Assembly: GCF_018139145.2 (NCBI RefSeq)
Contig: NC_059478.1
Span: 1,364,001-1,428,000, forward strand
Source: Gymnogyps californianus
Lineage: Eukaryota > Chordata > Aves > Accipitriformes > Cathartidae
Reading direction: 5' to 3'
DNA length: 64,000 bases
In this document: in pieces, positions 38,401-50,459 of the stretch
Layout: every line of letters starts with the position of its first letter
Numbering within the stretch: the first letter of the stretch is position 1
The notes under the pieces: model-generated
Database searches by the model: none
What the model saw: the letters and a program-made list of their open reading frames with translations, nothing else
What the model was told of the DNA's origin: nothing
Program-made: the position numbers and the translations under genes

Positions 38401-41400
38401 CAACTTTTAATAAACAATAGAATGAAAAGACACTAGATCTTACTGCCAGTCACTCATGTTATCCATCAACTATTTATGTGTATGATAATTGAGAAACTTC
38501 CTTTCTTCTCCCCAGAAATTCTAACAAACAGCCCCCAAACACTACTTTGTAAGATTTAAGTAACCACCTGTCTCAAAGCTGTTTCTTGGTCTCAGCGCAG
38601 TATTAAGAATACCACAAAATTACACTAGCGCAGTGGGATTCCAAGTACTCCTCTTCATTAACTTTGCACAAATACATAAGAGCTAATAATGGATAGTGAA
38701 TCACTACTTCGGTAGTTTCTAGTAACGGAAGACAGTAACTTTTTTCAAAGTTTGGTCAGTCATCTGTTAACATAATAATGCTGATGGAGGGCAGGCCAAG
38801 ACTTGTGGCAAGTGTTTTGCTAAGACTTATCACAAATGGAACACAGAAAAGTTCCTTTAGTGGTTAATTCAGAAAGAAACATCATTTGACATTGTGCATA
38901 AAGAAAAATAGAACTTCTTTTTACTTGCAGTTTTGAGCACATCCAAGTTACATCAGTCAGTGAAGAACGACAAAGAGTATGAGAAATGCTGCAAGCTCGG
39001 AAAATAAGCCTTGATTTACCCTTAAAGATACTTAAACAGAAATAATTCGTGTCATGAGTGCAGAATGGGGAGCAGCTAACTGAAACCAGTCCTTTAGGAA
39101 GGGACCTTTGGGTAATAAGAATATTTATATGAGTCCATTACAAAGTGTCCTTGCTCAAAAATTAAATAAAATAAAAAATTAGGACATGGAACAGATTTAT
39201 ATAGATTTCTTTGGGCTTCCTTTCCTGAGGTCTTCTTAATGGCTTTGTGGGTTGTCAGTCAAAATTAAAATAAATCAATCACAAACAGGACAGGAAACAA
39301 TAATGTCATTGTAGTGGAAAGGCAGCCATCATACAGGAAATATAAAGATGAATACTAAATGCGCATGAAACAGTTCTTCTCCACTCAGCCAGCATAAAGC
39401 CACAGCTAAAAAACTGTAAAATATCTTGAGAAAATACAGCAGAGGACAACAGTAATGATCGGAGGTCTGGAAACCATGACTCAAGAGAAATGACTGAAGA
39501 AAACAGGAAATTTAAGGAAGTGGCTGACATGATTTTTAACAGTCCTTAGCTACATTTGATGGAGGAAGGAGAATTCATTTTTCTATATCTACGTAGCCAG
39601 AACAAAAAGTAATCTAGAATGAGAAAGATACACATGAGACATTAAGGAAAAAAAAGCCCACAATTATTCATTAGAGAAGGTCATTAGCAAGGAAATGTTA
39701 CCTAATAATTGTGGACTCTCCCTTACTACAGATATTAAAAGAATCTGTCCTGAATCACACACATATTACTGATCCCAGTTTAGAGGAAAGGAATGAACTT
39801 GGTAACATCTTGAGATCCTTTCCAGCCTTGCTTTTTCATGACTCTATTAGCAGAAAAATTATAGAATAGAAAAAGTATTAGCATGTTTACTGGAAAGCTG
39901 ATTTGAAAATCATATATATTCTGATTTTCCTTGTGAACCGGCACACCTCATTTTACTGGGATTAGTACAGATCAATTAAAAGTGCACAGATTGCCCCACT
40001 TGAAAACACACATGCTCTCTCTTTCCAAATGTGTGTATTTGTATAAGATGGTATTTTCTTTGTCTCTTTTCTCAAGATATATTTGCACGTGCGTGTGACT
40101 ATGTATGCTGTGTTGGCATTACTATAAAAAAATGGCAAGACCAACTACATAGTCAAAGAGCAATTTAAGAAGAGTGAGACTGTATTTTCACTGGTCTGAT
40201 TAATTAGACTTAATTAGATTTGACCACTGTAAACGTGGTCAAAGATTATTTAGGTCAAATGGACAGAAATTAACTCTGACTTCATAAGCACAAAGTCATT
40301 CTTCATCTTTATTCAGGAATAGAAAGAAACTGCAGGGAACAGACAGAAACTGCAATGATCAGGAAGCAAAGAGGAGAGAGTGAGTCAAAGTCCACTTTGA
40401 GGATGGTCTGGTTTATGTGGTTCTTAGAGCATAGACCACCTTTCCGTTGTGTACTTCTACAGTGCCCAGCACAATGAATTCTTAATTGAAGAAACCATTT
40501 AGTAAATAAATGCAAATACAATTAGGGAGAAAACTAATATGCTACTGTTGGATGTGTTTATTCTAGAGGCTGACAAATTGCAGTATGAATAATGTATTTT
40601 CTCTTAATATTTATTGGTCAGAAAGGACAAAATTTGCTATAATGCTTATTTTCCTCAGCTGAATAACAGAAAAATCCTGATAATAGCCTGCCAAAGTATT
40701 TCAAGTCTCATTTAGCACTTGTCTACTGCAATCAACTGTCGTCTTTACCTATTGCCACTAAAAAGTGACACTTCCGGACACTGGATATTCTAAATCAAGA
40801 ATGAAATGCTACGACTATTTAATATGGAATAGATTTTTACACCCTTGACTTCTGAATGATGGCAGTAACTTTGAATTGTGATTCTCCTATTCCTTGTAAA
40901 GGGTAGAAATGTACAAATATAAATGTTTGAATAGTCAGTAGGATGGCAGTATTCTCGTTGCTTTACATTTACTTTCTATCCATATATATAAACTCTGGTT
41001 TTTCACTCCCCCATTGAAGCATTTCAACCATTTTCCATCAGAGGAACAAAACCATAATTTCCACTGAAGAAATTATAGTAATTCAATGGAGAGTATCAAT
41101 AGTTAAAAAGATATACTATCTGTCAGCATCTGCATCTTTGATCATTGTAAAGCTTAAAACAGCTTAGGGAACTTGCCAGAAATCTTTCCTTAGACCTCAG
41201 TGATGTGTGAACAAAGTATGTATAATGATTGGCTAGCATAGCTATGAACATAGACACATTTATAACTTGCAGCAGCAAAGCAAAATACCTAACAAAAGCC
41301 TCCTGAGTATTCTAAAAGACACTTTTAAAGAAGTTGATCATCAGCACTAAAGTATCCTCTCCAGTAACAATGAAGAAAAAATTGCATTTGAGGGAGCAAC

Positions 41401-42325
41401 TTACAGTATTACAACAATGAACATAATATAATCTCTCTCTCCCTCTTTCTCCACAAAAGGAAAAAAAAATAGCGAGCTACACAGAATAATTGTAAGCTAC
41501 ACAGAATAATTGTAGATTTTCTATTCTTTGTGGCAAAATACATGCCACTTTATAAGTTACAGTGACAGTTTGAAATTTTCTTTTTATGCTAGACATGATC
41601 ATTTATAATATGTGATCCATAGGTCAAGCACCTGTGATTTTATGTTATTCCTAGTTCAAATCATACCCAACTGAAACACCTGCACATTTTTATGGTTATA
41701 AGCCTTGATAACAGTCTTTTTTGCAATGAAGGAAAATTCTGAGATTCACTTCTAAAAATCTCTACACATAGAAACCTTTGCAGGAAAACAACAACAACAA
41801 CAACTGGTTCATTGATGAAAACCACCTCCTTTCTTGCACATCCTTAATAGCCTAATACAATATTCCTGCCCCACTGAAAACCTTCACTAAAGTCACTGGG
41901 AGTTTAAATGCCTGCAGACTGGTGGATTGAGCCTTCATTGCATTCTTGGTTTTACAGCCTTTTTAAAATTTTTATTTCTTTGTGCTAGACCCTCACAGAG
42001 CCTTTCTCTACTGTTTGAAATGTTAATTTCCTTAATAAATGTTGGATGATATACATGTGCAGTACATGACATACGTAGAATATTGGTGATTGTTAAAAAT
42101 AATTTTAAGACATGGTAGTTGAAAACAAATAGCTTAGTTATCATTCTAATGAACCTAATCCATTACTAGCTAGGGTATAACTTCTATCCATGACTGCTTT
42201 CAATTAGCAGTCTGCTGAAGGAAAAAAAAGACAAAAAGAGATCTGCTGGTGTTCATCTTCATATATAGTTAAACAGCCGAACTCTTTTCCAGTTAATGCC
42301 TATCACATTGTCAAACACACCTTAC
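35409..42325. other. AT-rich non-coding stretch
   Basis: No gene is seen. The stretch contains a CA microsatellite (about 35574-35595) and a CAA run near 41800-41815. Confidence 0.5.
35574..35595. repeat. (CA)n microsatellite
   Basis: About ten CA dinucleotides. Confidence 0.8.
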
Positions 42326-42479
42326 CTGAGAGTGATGGCCAGAACCCCTGCGAAGTGTATGCTTGCTCTCAGTTTTCCTGTCTTAATCAGGAAATCGTGA
42401 TCAGCGCATTCTTTGTCTGGAGACAGGTTGAAGGCTAATACTACACAGCCATGGGCAAGCTCTTCCCTCTCAGACAGTA
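42326..42479 (-). other. Candidate internal coding exon (154 bp, minus strand)
   Basis: The segment is bounded by an acceptor (TTGACATTTTACAG, AG at 42480-42481) and a good donor (CTCAG/gtaagg, GT at 42324-42325). One frame is open for 50 codons with two leading and two trailing bases, while the other two frames contain stops. The peptide is protein-like (for example SEREELAHGCVVLAFNLSPD, then a segment ending HFAGVLAITL) with a sensible mix of residues. I do not recognise the family. It lies about 0.9 kb downstream, on the minus strand, of a TATA-like site in the GC-rich block at 43.2-44.1 kb. It is the best single-copy exon candidate in the window but remains unproven. Confidence 0.45.
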
Positions 42480-43199
42480 CTGTAAAATGTCAACATATCT
42501 TGGTTCTGGCCATCTTGTTAAAATACTCAAAGGTGGTGGCTTTAATTCATTACTAGTAAGAAAGTATGGAACATTATTTTGCTTTAACAGCCTGTTTAAA
42601 GGCTGGTTTAAAAATCCTTTCCATTGATTGTTTGTAATTTCTGAGGCATAAAAATGCTAAAAATGATTTTAAAAGCCCTGGTTACTTCAGAAACCGGTTT
42701 GCCCTTTAGCCCATGCCTGGGTATGTTTGTACAGTATGCCTAGAACCATAAAAATGGGCTTAACAACATCATTGTTTTTGGAAAAAATATTGCCTAGCCA
42801 CCAAATCTGCTGCCATTGAGCACCCCCATCTTCCACAATAATCTTTAATGTCCTTTATCAGAAGCTGTGCCGTACACATACCTACTAACACATGGCTACC
42901 ACAGATAGATCAGAAATAAATGTAACTCAAAGTCAAAGAAACTTCAGTAGTCAGATATCTGGGGTGACAGCTGGCAGTCTGGCATCTCCAGACTTTTTTC
43001 GTTTTGTCCTTGAATGCTGCTATATCTATAAAAGAATACCTACACATATTTAAATAAACACACATATATTATGATGTTCCATACTTTTCTACAGTCTTTT
43101 TTTTATATTGATGCACAAAAGAGGCGTTCCTCATGCTAAGGAAATGGGCAACGAAGAACATGGCATTCAGAGATGATGTGGGATATAGTGGTCACTTTT

Positions 43200-44100
43200 A
43201 GAGGAGAAGAGCTCCAGCCGGATCCAACAGCCCGAGAGCAGCGAGGCTGCTGCCGCTGTGCATCCTCTGGTCTAAGGAGTCACAAGGCTGATGAAGAGTG
43301 ACCAGCAGACAGATACACAAAGCACAAATACAAACTACTTATATACAGAGATACAAACACCACCAATGGCCTTATCCTGCTCCCCTCTCTGGCTGAAGAG
43401 GATGGAAGTCCATGAGTGAGACTGAACGTACACACTGGGGAAGGTGGAGCCCTCCGGCTGCTGGGCTCAGGCACTCAGCCTGCCGAGGAGCTGGCCCCTG
43501 CCTCCCAGTCTCCCCAGTTGCTGGCCCCTGCATGTAGGAGCCCCGGAGGCCGCAGCCCTTCTCCAGCTGTGGTACACACCGTCCCACACCCCCCGAGCCG
43601 CACGGGGCTCCCCAGGTCCCATAGCCGACCCACTGTGCTCTCACCACTGGAGACACCCAGGGTCTCTCACACCCAGGGCTGGCCGTCAGAGACCTGCTCA
43701 CCCCCTTGCTCCCAGGCCACGTCACCTGCTCACCGACTGCTGCGGCTTCATCTTCGCTGGTGCTCACACGCTCTCTGGCACACCCGCACTCGCTCCAGTC
43801 GCTGCCCCAAGGACACGGGGGCCCTCCGCCCCGTGGTCTGACCCCAGCTGCTGCGCTCACAGCCGCGCACACGCCCGAGCACACAGGACGGAGAGCCCTC
43901 CGCCAGGACAGAGCCAGGAAGAATTGAATAGGGAGACAGGACAGACTGAGCTGGTCAGGCGCAGGGCATGGCCAGGCAAGCACACTGTCCAGCCAACTGT
44001 CGACACGCGACTGGCCCTTCTTGGCCCCTTGCCTCTCTGTTTGCCCTACTCTTGTTCCTCCCCAAGTCACCTGCACCTCTCTCTTGTCCTGCCTTTGGCT
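43200..44100 (-). other. GC-rich block with minus-strand TATA-like site; possible LTR or promoter
   Basis: Composition changes abruptly from AT-rich to GC-rich at about 43200 and continues to the left edge of the macrosatellite at 44101. On the minus strand TATATAAG lies near 43336-43343, followed by a T-rich leader and a short frame starting MHSGSSLAALGLLD (ATG at about 43263). The upstream GC-rich part has an open frame of 234 codons on the minus strand with no recognisable domain. The layout, GC-rich upstream sequence then TATA then a short leader, would fit an LTR read on the minus strand or a host promoter. I cannot assign either. Confidence 0.35.
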
Positions 44101-45022
44101 CCTCCCCTAAACATCCCAAAAGAAGCCCTGTGCCATCCCAAACTGCTTTTCCTGTGCAGCCCAGAACGCGTCCCACCCCTTGGCAGCAACTCCCTCAGGC
44201 TGAGGTGATCCGGAGAGCTGCTCCCCATGGCTCATGGTGGCGGGTGTGCCGCCTGGACCCCGGGGCTGATGCCTCTGCCGGGACAGCCCTGGGAGGAGCC
44301 CGAACAAGGTGCTCTTTCCTCGGGAGGCCTTGCTTTGGGTCCCCACCTCCACTGTGCATCCCTTCGTGCTCTGCCGGCTTGTGCAGATGGATGGGCCTTT
44401 GATGGGCTGATGGCCACTTGATGGGCTGATGGCCCCTGGGGCAGGTTAGGCTAGGATTGGGGCTCCTCCTCCTCCTGCCATCGTCTCTTGGAGCTCCTTG
44501 GTGGGCGTGCAGAGGAGCTTTCTCCCAAGAGCCCCCTGGCAGCTACCAAACAGGGGCTCTTCCCTTCCCAGCTCTTGCTGGGGCAGTACCGGCAGAGGCA
44601 AAGATTGCTCTTAATGCTGGGCTGAGTCAGGGGAGTGGGAGATGCTGCTTCTCCTGGGAAGCCCAGCAAGGTTCCCTTGAGCCATGCCCTTAGAAGCCCC
44701 ACGCACAGCAGGATCATCAGGAGCTAAGAGCTCCTCCGAGCATGCGCTCTCGGTGCTGGGAGTCATTTGTCGGGGTGCCCTGCACTCAGGTGCCTTCTCC
44801 ATCCTCTCTTCAAGGCAAGGAGCCCTGGATCTCCCTGCCTCATGGAAAGAGCATCTGCCTGACCATGGCTGAAGAGAGAGACGAGAGACTGGTCGCCAAA
44901 CAGAGCTGGGGGTAAAGTGCAGCTTGGGCCAACCGCCATCCTTTCTGTTTGTGAATCAACCCGCTCACCGGCTCAGGCAGTGGCAAACTCCGCATTGGAG
45001 GGATCATTCAGCCCTGGCCATG

Positions 45023-45340
45023 TGTTGTGGTTTAGGCCCAGCCGGCAACAAAGCACCACGCAGCCGCTCGCTCACTCCTCGCCCCTCACTGGGATGGGAG
45101 GAGAAAATACAACGAAAGGCTCGTGAGTCGAGACAAGGGCAGGGAGGGATCACTCACCAATTATGGTCACAGGCAAAACAGATTCGACTTGGGGAAAAAG
45201 AAATCGATTTAACTGGTTATCAATCAAATCAGAGTAGGATAATGAGAAACAGAACCATATCTTAAAAACACACCTTCCCGCCACCCCTCCCTTCTTCCCA
45301 GGCTCGGCTTTGCTCCTGATTCCTCTACCTCCTCCCAGTG
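45023..45340 (-). mobile_element. ERVK-like LTR fragment embedded in unit 1
   Basis: On the minus strand this is the 3' third of an ERVK-like LTR: GGTGTG and TTAAGATATGG, then AATCTGTTTTGCCTGTGACC, AATTGGTGAGTGATC, GTCTCGACTCACGAGC and the terminal GGCCTAAACCACAACA at 45023. It is homologous to the end of the LTR at 29735-30582. The LTR 5' part is absent. Confidence 0.7.
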
Positions 45341-45505
45341 TGCGTGGGCAGCAAGGGCAGTCCCGCAGCCCGGGCTGTGCTTGCAAGGGTGCAGGCGGCA
45401 CCGCAGGGAGGGCATTCCTCCCCGCCACTGGGCCTGGGAGAGACTGCGCCCGGGCACAGTGTCCGGGCTTGGGCTGGCGGGGTCCAGGCCGACACGGGCC
45501 ACCGA

Positions 45506-45569
45506 GAGCGTATTAAAGGGGGTTCTTTGCCGACCCACAGCGTATTAACGTGGGTTCTTTGCCGACCGA
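45506..45569. repeat. 32-bp tandem duplication, unit 1
   Basis: Two units of 32 bp starting GAGCGTATTAA and containing GGGTTCTTTGCCGACC. The second unit begins CAGCG in this copy only. Confidence 0.85.
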
Positions 45570-45642
45570 GGAGAGAGACAAGGACGCTTAGCACAGAATT
45601 GGACTGGCACAGATAGGCATTGGGGAAAAAGCTTCCCAAGTT

Positions 45643-45648
45643 TTTATT
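45643..45648 (-). terminator. Polyadenylation signal AATAAA, unit 1 gene
   Basis: AATAAA on the minus strand, about 130 bp after the stop at 45777. It is the canonical hexamer and is conserved in every unit. Confidence 0.6.
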
Positions 45649-45776
45649 TAGAGCAGAGAGCGGCCACAGACGGGCTGAGGCTGGCAGCGGGACGTCCTTG
45701 GGGCAGCTGACTGCCTTGGGCACCGTCCATCCATCGCGTGCCTGCCCGTGCCGCTCCCGCTGGGAAATGCGCAGCC

Positions 45777-48537
45777 TCAGGGCCAGCAGCCACCTTCGGA
45801 GACCCGCCTGGAGCTGTCAGCTGGGTGCCGCTGCTCTCCCTGTGCCGTGAGGCAGCTCCAGGAGAAAGCCCAGCGCAGAGCCCGACGGGCCGTCCTGACG
45901 ACGGAGTGCCATCGCCGGCGAGCTGGGGGGCGCGGGAGGGCAGCGATGCCTGGCGGGGAAGGAGAGCTGGAGGCGAGGGGCTGGGCAGGCACCGGGCAAG
46001 CCCCCACCGGCCCCCCAGCCAAGAAGGGCTTTTCCTGGGGAGTGGTGGCCTGGGCATGGCTAGCCTCCGTGCGTGCTGCCTCGGCCTCCTCCACGGCGGC
46101 TACAGGCAAGGCAGAAGCCGACGGCTTTGCATCTTCTGGCACTGCTGCGGGGACAGGTGCTCTGCACCCCTCCTCCCAGGGATCTCCGGCCAGGGGAGAA
46201 GCTGCTGGCTCTGCCTCTTCGTCTTTTAGCGCAGCAAGAGGCACGCTCTGTTGGTCGCTGTCTCCCTGTCCTGCAGCCCCTCTCTCAGGGACCTCTTCCT
46301 CTTCCGACTCTTCCAGCAGCTCCTCCAGAAGAGTATACCAGGCCATGGGGCCGTCAGAGGCAGAGCCCTGCCCTTCAGCCCTTGCTGCAAAGTCCTGGTC
46401 ATTCAGGATGCCCCGAGCAGCCCCCACAGTTTCGGCACCATCGTCTCCGCCTGGGGCACGGCCGCAGGCAAGGGAGACGCCGACGGCTGTGCATCTTGAG
46501 GCGCTGATGCAGGGAGAGTCGCACTTGGACTCTCCTCACAGGAGCCTCCAGGCGATGGCAGAAGTTGAGCAGACCGGTGTCCTCAGGCGCTGACGTGGGG
46601 AGAGGCTCGCTGTGCCCCTGGTCCCTGGGACCTCTGGCCAGGGGAGAATCTGCTGGCTCTGCCTCGGACTCTTCTGACAGGGCAGGAGACGCACGCTCTG
46701 AGTAGCCATCTGCCTCTCCTGCGGCCTCTCTGGCCATGCTGCTGGGGGAGCCGGGCACCTGCTGGGGGCCTGCATCTGGCTCCTGGCTGAGACTTGAGAG
46801 GCTGGGGCTGACACAGATGGTGTGGATGGAGGTGTCTTCCTCCAGGTAGGAGGGGACCTCTCCTGACAGGTCTTCGTACATTTCATCATCCTCCTCTTCC
46901 TCCAGCTCCTCCAGCTCCTCCAGCTCAGCCATCTTGAGGCGCACAACCAGAAGACGCTTCGGAGCATCCATAGGCCCTGTGCGCAGCGGCATGCCATGCA
47001 CACGTCGCAAGGGTGGCAGACGATGGCCCTGCCTTGCCATCGACCGTTCCCAGAGCCCTTCGGTGCACCTGCCCGGGGCAACTGGTTCACAGGCCTCCCC
47101 AGTAGCCCCGGTGCCCCTTTGAGCATGGGGATCAGGCCCTGGCTGAGCTGCAGGGGTCTTGCAACCCCACGCGGCCTCCACCTGGGCTGTTCTTGCCGGT
47201 GACGCCAGAGCAGTGGTGTGCGCAAGGTGCCCCTGGACCACCACCTGCTGGCTGGGTTCCCAGCTTCCAGCTACAGCGTGACCCGGTACCCCTGACAGAA
47301 ACGCCTGGACTGAGGACTCCAGAGCAACGTCAGGGCTTGTGGGGCTGTGTGGGGCAGGCCCCCATCTCTCCGCCCTCACTGCCATGCTCCAGTCACCGAG
47401 GATGCCCCGAGCAGGTGGCACAAGCTCTCGGGGGCTGCTGGCCGCGAGGCCCACGGCGTGTGCTCTGCCTCTCCGAGAAGACCCGGAGGCTGCTGCTGGC
47501 AGAGCGGGCAGCTTGGTGACACTTGCAGGCCCTGCTGCTGGAGCTGCACGTGCATGCCAGGGTGCAGCTGCCTGCGTCGCTTCAAGCCTTGGGACAGACG
47601 GCAAGTCTGGCATGGGCACTCTTTCTGGCCGTGTGACCCTGCTGCGGGGCAGTGCCTCCCGGCCCTCCAGCCCATCCGTCTGCAAGAGAAGGTGTGGAGA
47701 AAGGCCGTGGGACTGTGGTCCTTTTCCCCCGCATGCCAGCGGGAAACCCCCTGCACCCAGGCTGTCCTGCCAGCTCTGAAGGCAGTGCTCAGTCCTGCGG
47801 GTGGCTGCTGCCGTGCTCCCAGAGCCGGCTGAGGAGAGGCCTGGAGCCCACGTGGCCCTCACCAGGCCCAGGGAGCACCCCCGACATGCCCGGGCAGCCT
47901 GCCAGGCACGGCACGGGGCTCTCAGCTTGCTGGGGGGCCGGTCCCACCGGTCCCCTCCGGGACCTCCCGCCTTCCCATCGGCACCTCCCGGGGTCGGGAA
48001 GGCCTTGGGCCCCGTCTCCCTCCAGCTCCCTACCTGTGTGCTGAGGCTCCAGGTGCCCTGTGAGCTCCCTGGGTCAGGGAGCAGATTGAGCCTGTCCCCA
48101 TGGAGGGGCGAGATCGTGGTCCAGCTATGCTGCGGGGCTGCCTGGGGCTGCCTGGGGCGCACCTGCGGGGAGAAGGAGAGGCGCGGGATGGAGGCGGCTG
48201 TGTCGGCACAGCGGCCCCCACAGTGCCAGCAAGCCCGGCAAGCCCGGCAGTCCAGGCAGCTCCTGGCCACGACAGCCAGGCGCAGCTCGCTTCCGAGCTG
48301 CTCTCTGCCTCCGGGGCATCGCTGCGGGCCCGCGCGGGCCTCGGCCATCCCAGCGCCGGCTCTGCCCCAGAGAAGCCCCCGGGGACGGGCATGGCTGGCC
48401 ATCTTCCCCCCAGCCCTCCCCCACCTCCCGCTGCCAGCCTCTCCCTCCAGCCCCATCCCTCACCTGGCGGCGCTTGTGCAGCAGCGGCAGCCCTCACGGG
48501 GCTGGGAGTGGGCGTTCGCCCTCTGCTTCGCTGGCAT
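45777..48537 (-). pseudogene. Macrosatellite gene, unit 1 (frame broken)
   Basis: The exon layout matches unit 2: exon 1 48537-48464, exon 2 48162-48034, exon 3 47679-45777, introns of 301 and 354 bp with GT...AG ends. Exon 1 is 74 bp instead of 75 because one C is missing from a C run, which shifts the frame. In exon 3, two extra bases near 46557-46585 and one missing base near 46447 scramble the C-terminal third before the usual frame would resume one base off. The AATAAA is at 45643-45648. The indels lie mostly in short homopolymers, so sequencing error is possible. As written the copy cannot make the full protein. Confidence 0.6.
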
Positions 48538-49706
48538 CTTCGGGTCCTCTGCCGGACACCTGCCACGGGCACCCAGGGGAGATGCTGCCTCCTGATGGAG
48601 CCGCTCTCCTGGGAGTGGCCATCCCAGGGCTCTGGCCCCAGAAGAGCCCCCACCGTGCGGGCCGCCGTGCGGACCCCCTGTCACAATGGCCTCTGGGCAC
48701 GATGCCGGCCCGGGTCACAAAGGCCTGGCGGTCACCGCGGAGACGCCCCTGCCCGTCTGCGGGCAGCCCCCTGGGGACACGGTTCCTCCCCTAAACATCC
48801 CAAAAGAAGCCCTGTGCCATCCCAAACTGCTTTTCCTGTGCAGCCCAGAACGCGTCCCACCCCTTGGCAGCAACTCCCTCAGGCTGAGGTGATCCGGAGA
48901 GCTGCTCCCCATGGCTCATGGTGGCGGGTGTGCCGCCTGGACCCCGGGGCTGATGCCTCTGCCGGGACAGCCCTGGGAGGAGCCCGAACAAGGTGCTCTT
49001 TCCTCGGGAGGCCTTGCTTTGGGTCCCCACCTCCACTGTGCATCCCTTCGTGCTCTGCCGGGCTTGTGCAGATGGATGGGCCTTTGATGGGCTGATGGCC
49101 ACTTGATGGGCTGATGGCCCCTGGGGCAGGTTAGGCTAGGATTGGGCTCCTCCTCCTCCTGCCATCGTCTCTTGGAGCTCCTTGGTGGGCGTGCAGAGGA
49201 GCTTTCTCCCAAGAGCTCCCTGGCAGCTACCAAACAGGGGCTCTTCCCTTCCCAGCTCTTGCTGGGGCAGTACCGGCAGAGGCAAAGATTGCTCTTAATG
49301 CTGGGCTGAGTCAGGGGAGTGGGAGATGCTGCTTCTCCTGGGAAGCCCAGCAAGGTTCCCTTGAGCCATGCCCTTAGAAGCCCCACGCACAGCAGGATCA
49401 TCAGGAGCTAAGAGCTCCTCCGAGCATGCGCTCTCGGTGCTGGGAGTCATTTGTCGGGGTGCCCTGCACTCAGGTGCCTTCTCCATCCTCTCTTCAAGGC
49501 AAGGAGCCCTGGATCTCCCTGCCTCATGGAAAGAGCATCTGCCTGACCATGGCTGAAGAGAGAGACGAGAGACTGGTCGCCAAACAGAGCTGGGGGTAAA
49601 GTGCAGCTTGGGCCAACCGCCATCCTTTCTGTTTGTGAATCAACCCGCTCACCGGCTCAGGCAGTGGCAAACTCCGCATTGGAGGGATCATTCAGCCCTG
49701 GCCATG

Positions 49707-50024
49707 TGTTGTGGTTTAGGCCCAGCCGGCAACAAAGCACCACGCAGCCGCTCGCTCACTCCTCGCCCCTCACTGGGATGGGAGGAGAAAATACAACGAA
49801 AGGCTCGTGAGTCGAGACAAGGGCAGGGAGGGATCACTCACCAATTATGGTCACAGGCAAAACAGATTCGACTTGGGGAAAAAGAAATCGATTTAACTGG
49901 TTATCAATCAAATCAGAGTAGGATAATGAGAAACAGAACCATATCTTAAAACACACCTTCCCGCCACCCCTCCCTTCTTCCCAGGCTCGGCTTTGCTCCT
50001 GATTCCTCTACCTCCTCCCAGTGT
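49707..50024 (-). mobile_element. ERVK-like LTR fragment embedded in unit 2
   Basis: Same fragment as in unit 1, one unit length away. Confidence 0.7.
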
Positions 50025-50188
50025 GCGTGGGCAGCAAGGGCAGTCCCGCAGCCCGGGCTGTGCTTGCAAGGGTGCAGGCGGCACCGCAGGGAGGGCATTC
50101 CTCCCCGCCACTGGGCCTGGGAGAGACTGCGCCCGGGCACAGTGTCCGGGCTTGGGCTGGCGGGGTCCAGGCCGACACGGGCCACCGA

Positions 50189-50252
50189 GAGCGTATTAAA
50201 GGGGGTTCTTTGCCGACCGAGAGCATATTAACGTGGGTTCTTTGCCGACCGA
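50189..50252. repeat. 32-bp tandem duplication, unit 2
   Basis: Same two-unit 32-bp duplication. The second unit reads GAGCATATTAA. Confidence 0.85.
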
Positions 50253-50325
50253 GGAGAGAGACAAGGACGCTTAGCACAGAATTGGGCCTGGCACAGATAG
50301 GCATTGGGAAAAAGCTTCTCAAGTT

Positions 50326-50331
50326 TTTATT
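50326..50331 (-). terminator. Polyadenylation signal AATAAA, unit 2 gene
   Basis: The same hexamer 129 bp beyond the stop of the intact copy. The sequence after it on the minus strand becomes T/G/C-rich (GTCCTTGTCTCTCTCCTCGG), as expected for a downstream element. Confidence 0.65.
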
Positions 50332-50459
50332 TAGAGCAGAGAGCGGCCACAGACGGGCTGAGGCTGGCAGCGGGACGTCCTTGGGGCAGCTGACTGCCTT
50401 GGGCACCGTCCATCCATCGCGTGCCTGCCCGTGCCGCTCCCGCTGGGAAATGCGCAGCC

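Noticed and set aside
42150..42214. Strong acceptor CTTTTTTTTCCTTCAG on the minus strand just after the 154-bp exon candidate
   Set aside because: The following frame closes after nine codons and no poly(A) signal is close. It could be an alternative last exon but there is too little to call it.
43372..44076. 234-codon minus-strand frame and 254-codon plus-strand frame left of the array
   Set aside because: Both strands are open over the same GC-rich DNA, no domain is recognisable and low-complexity composition explains the lack of stops.
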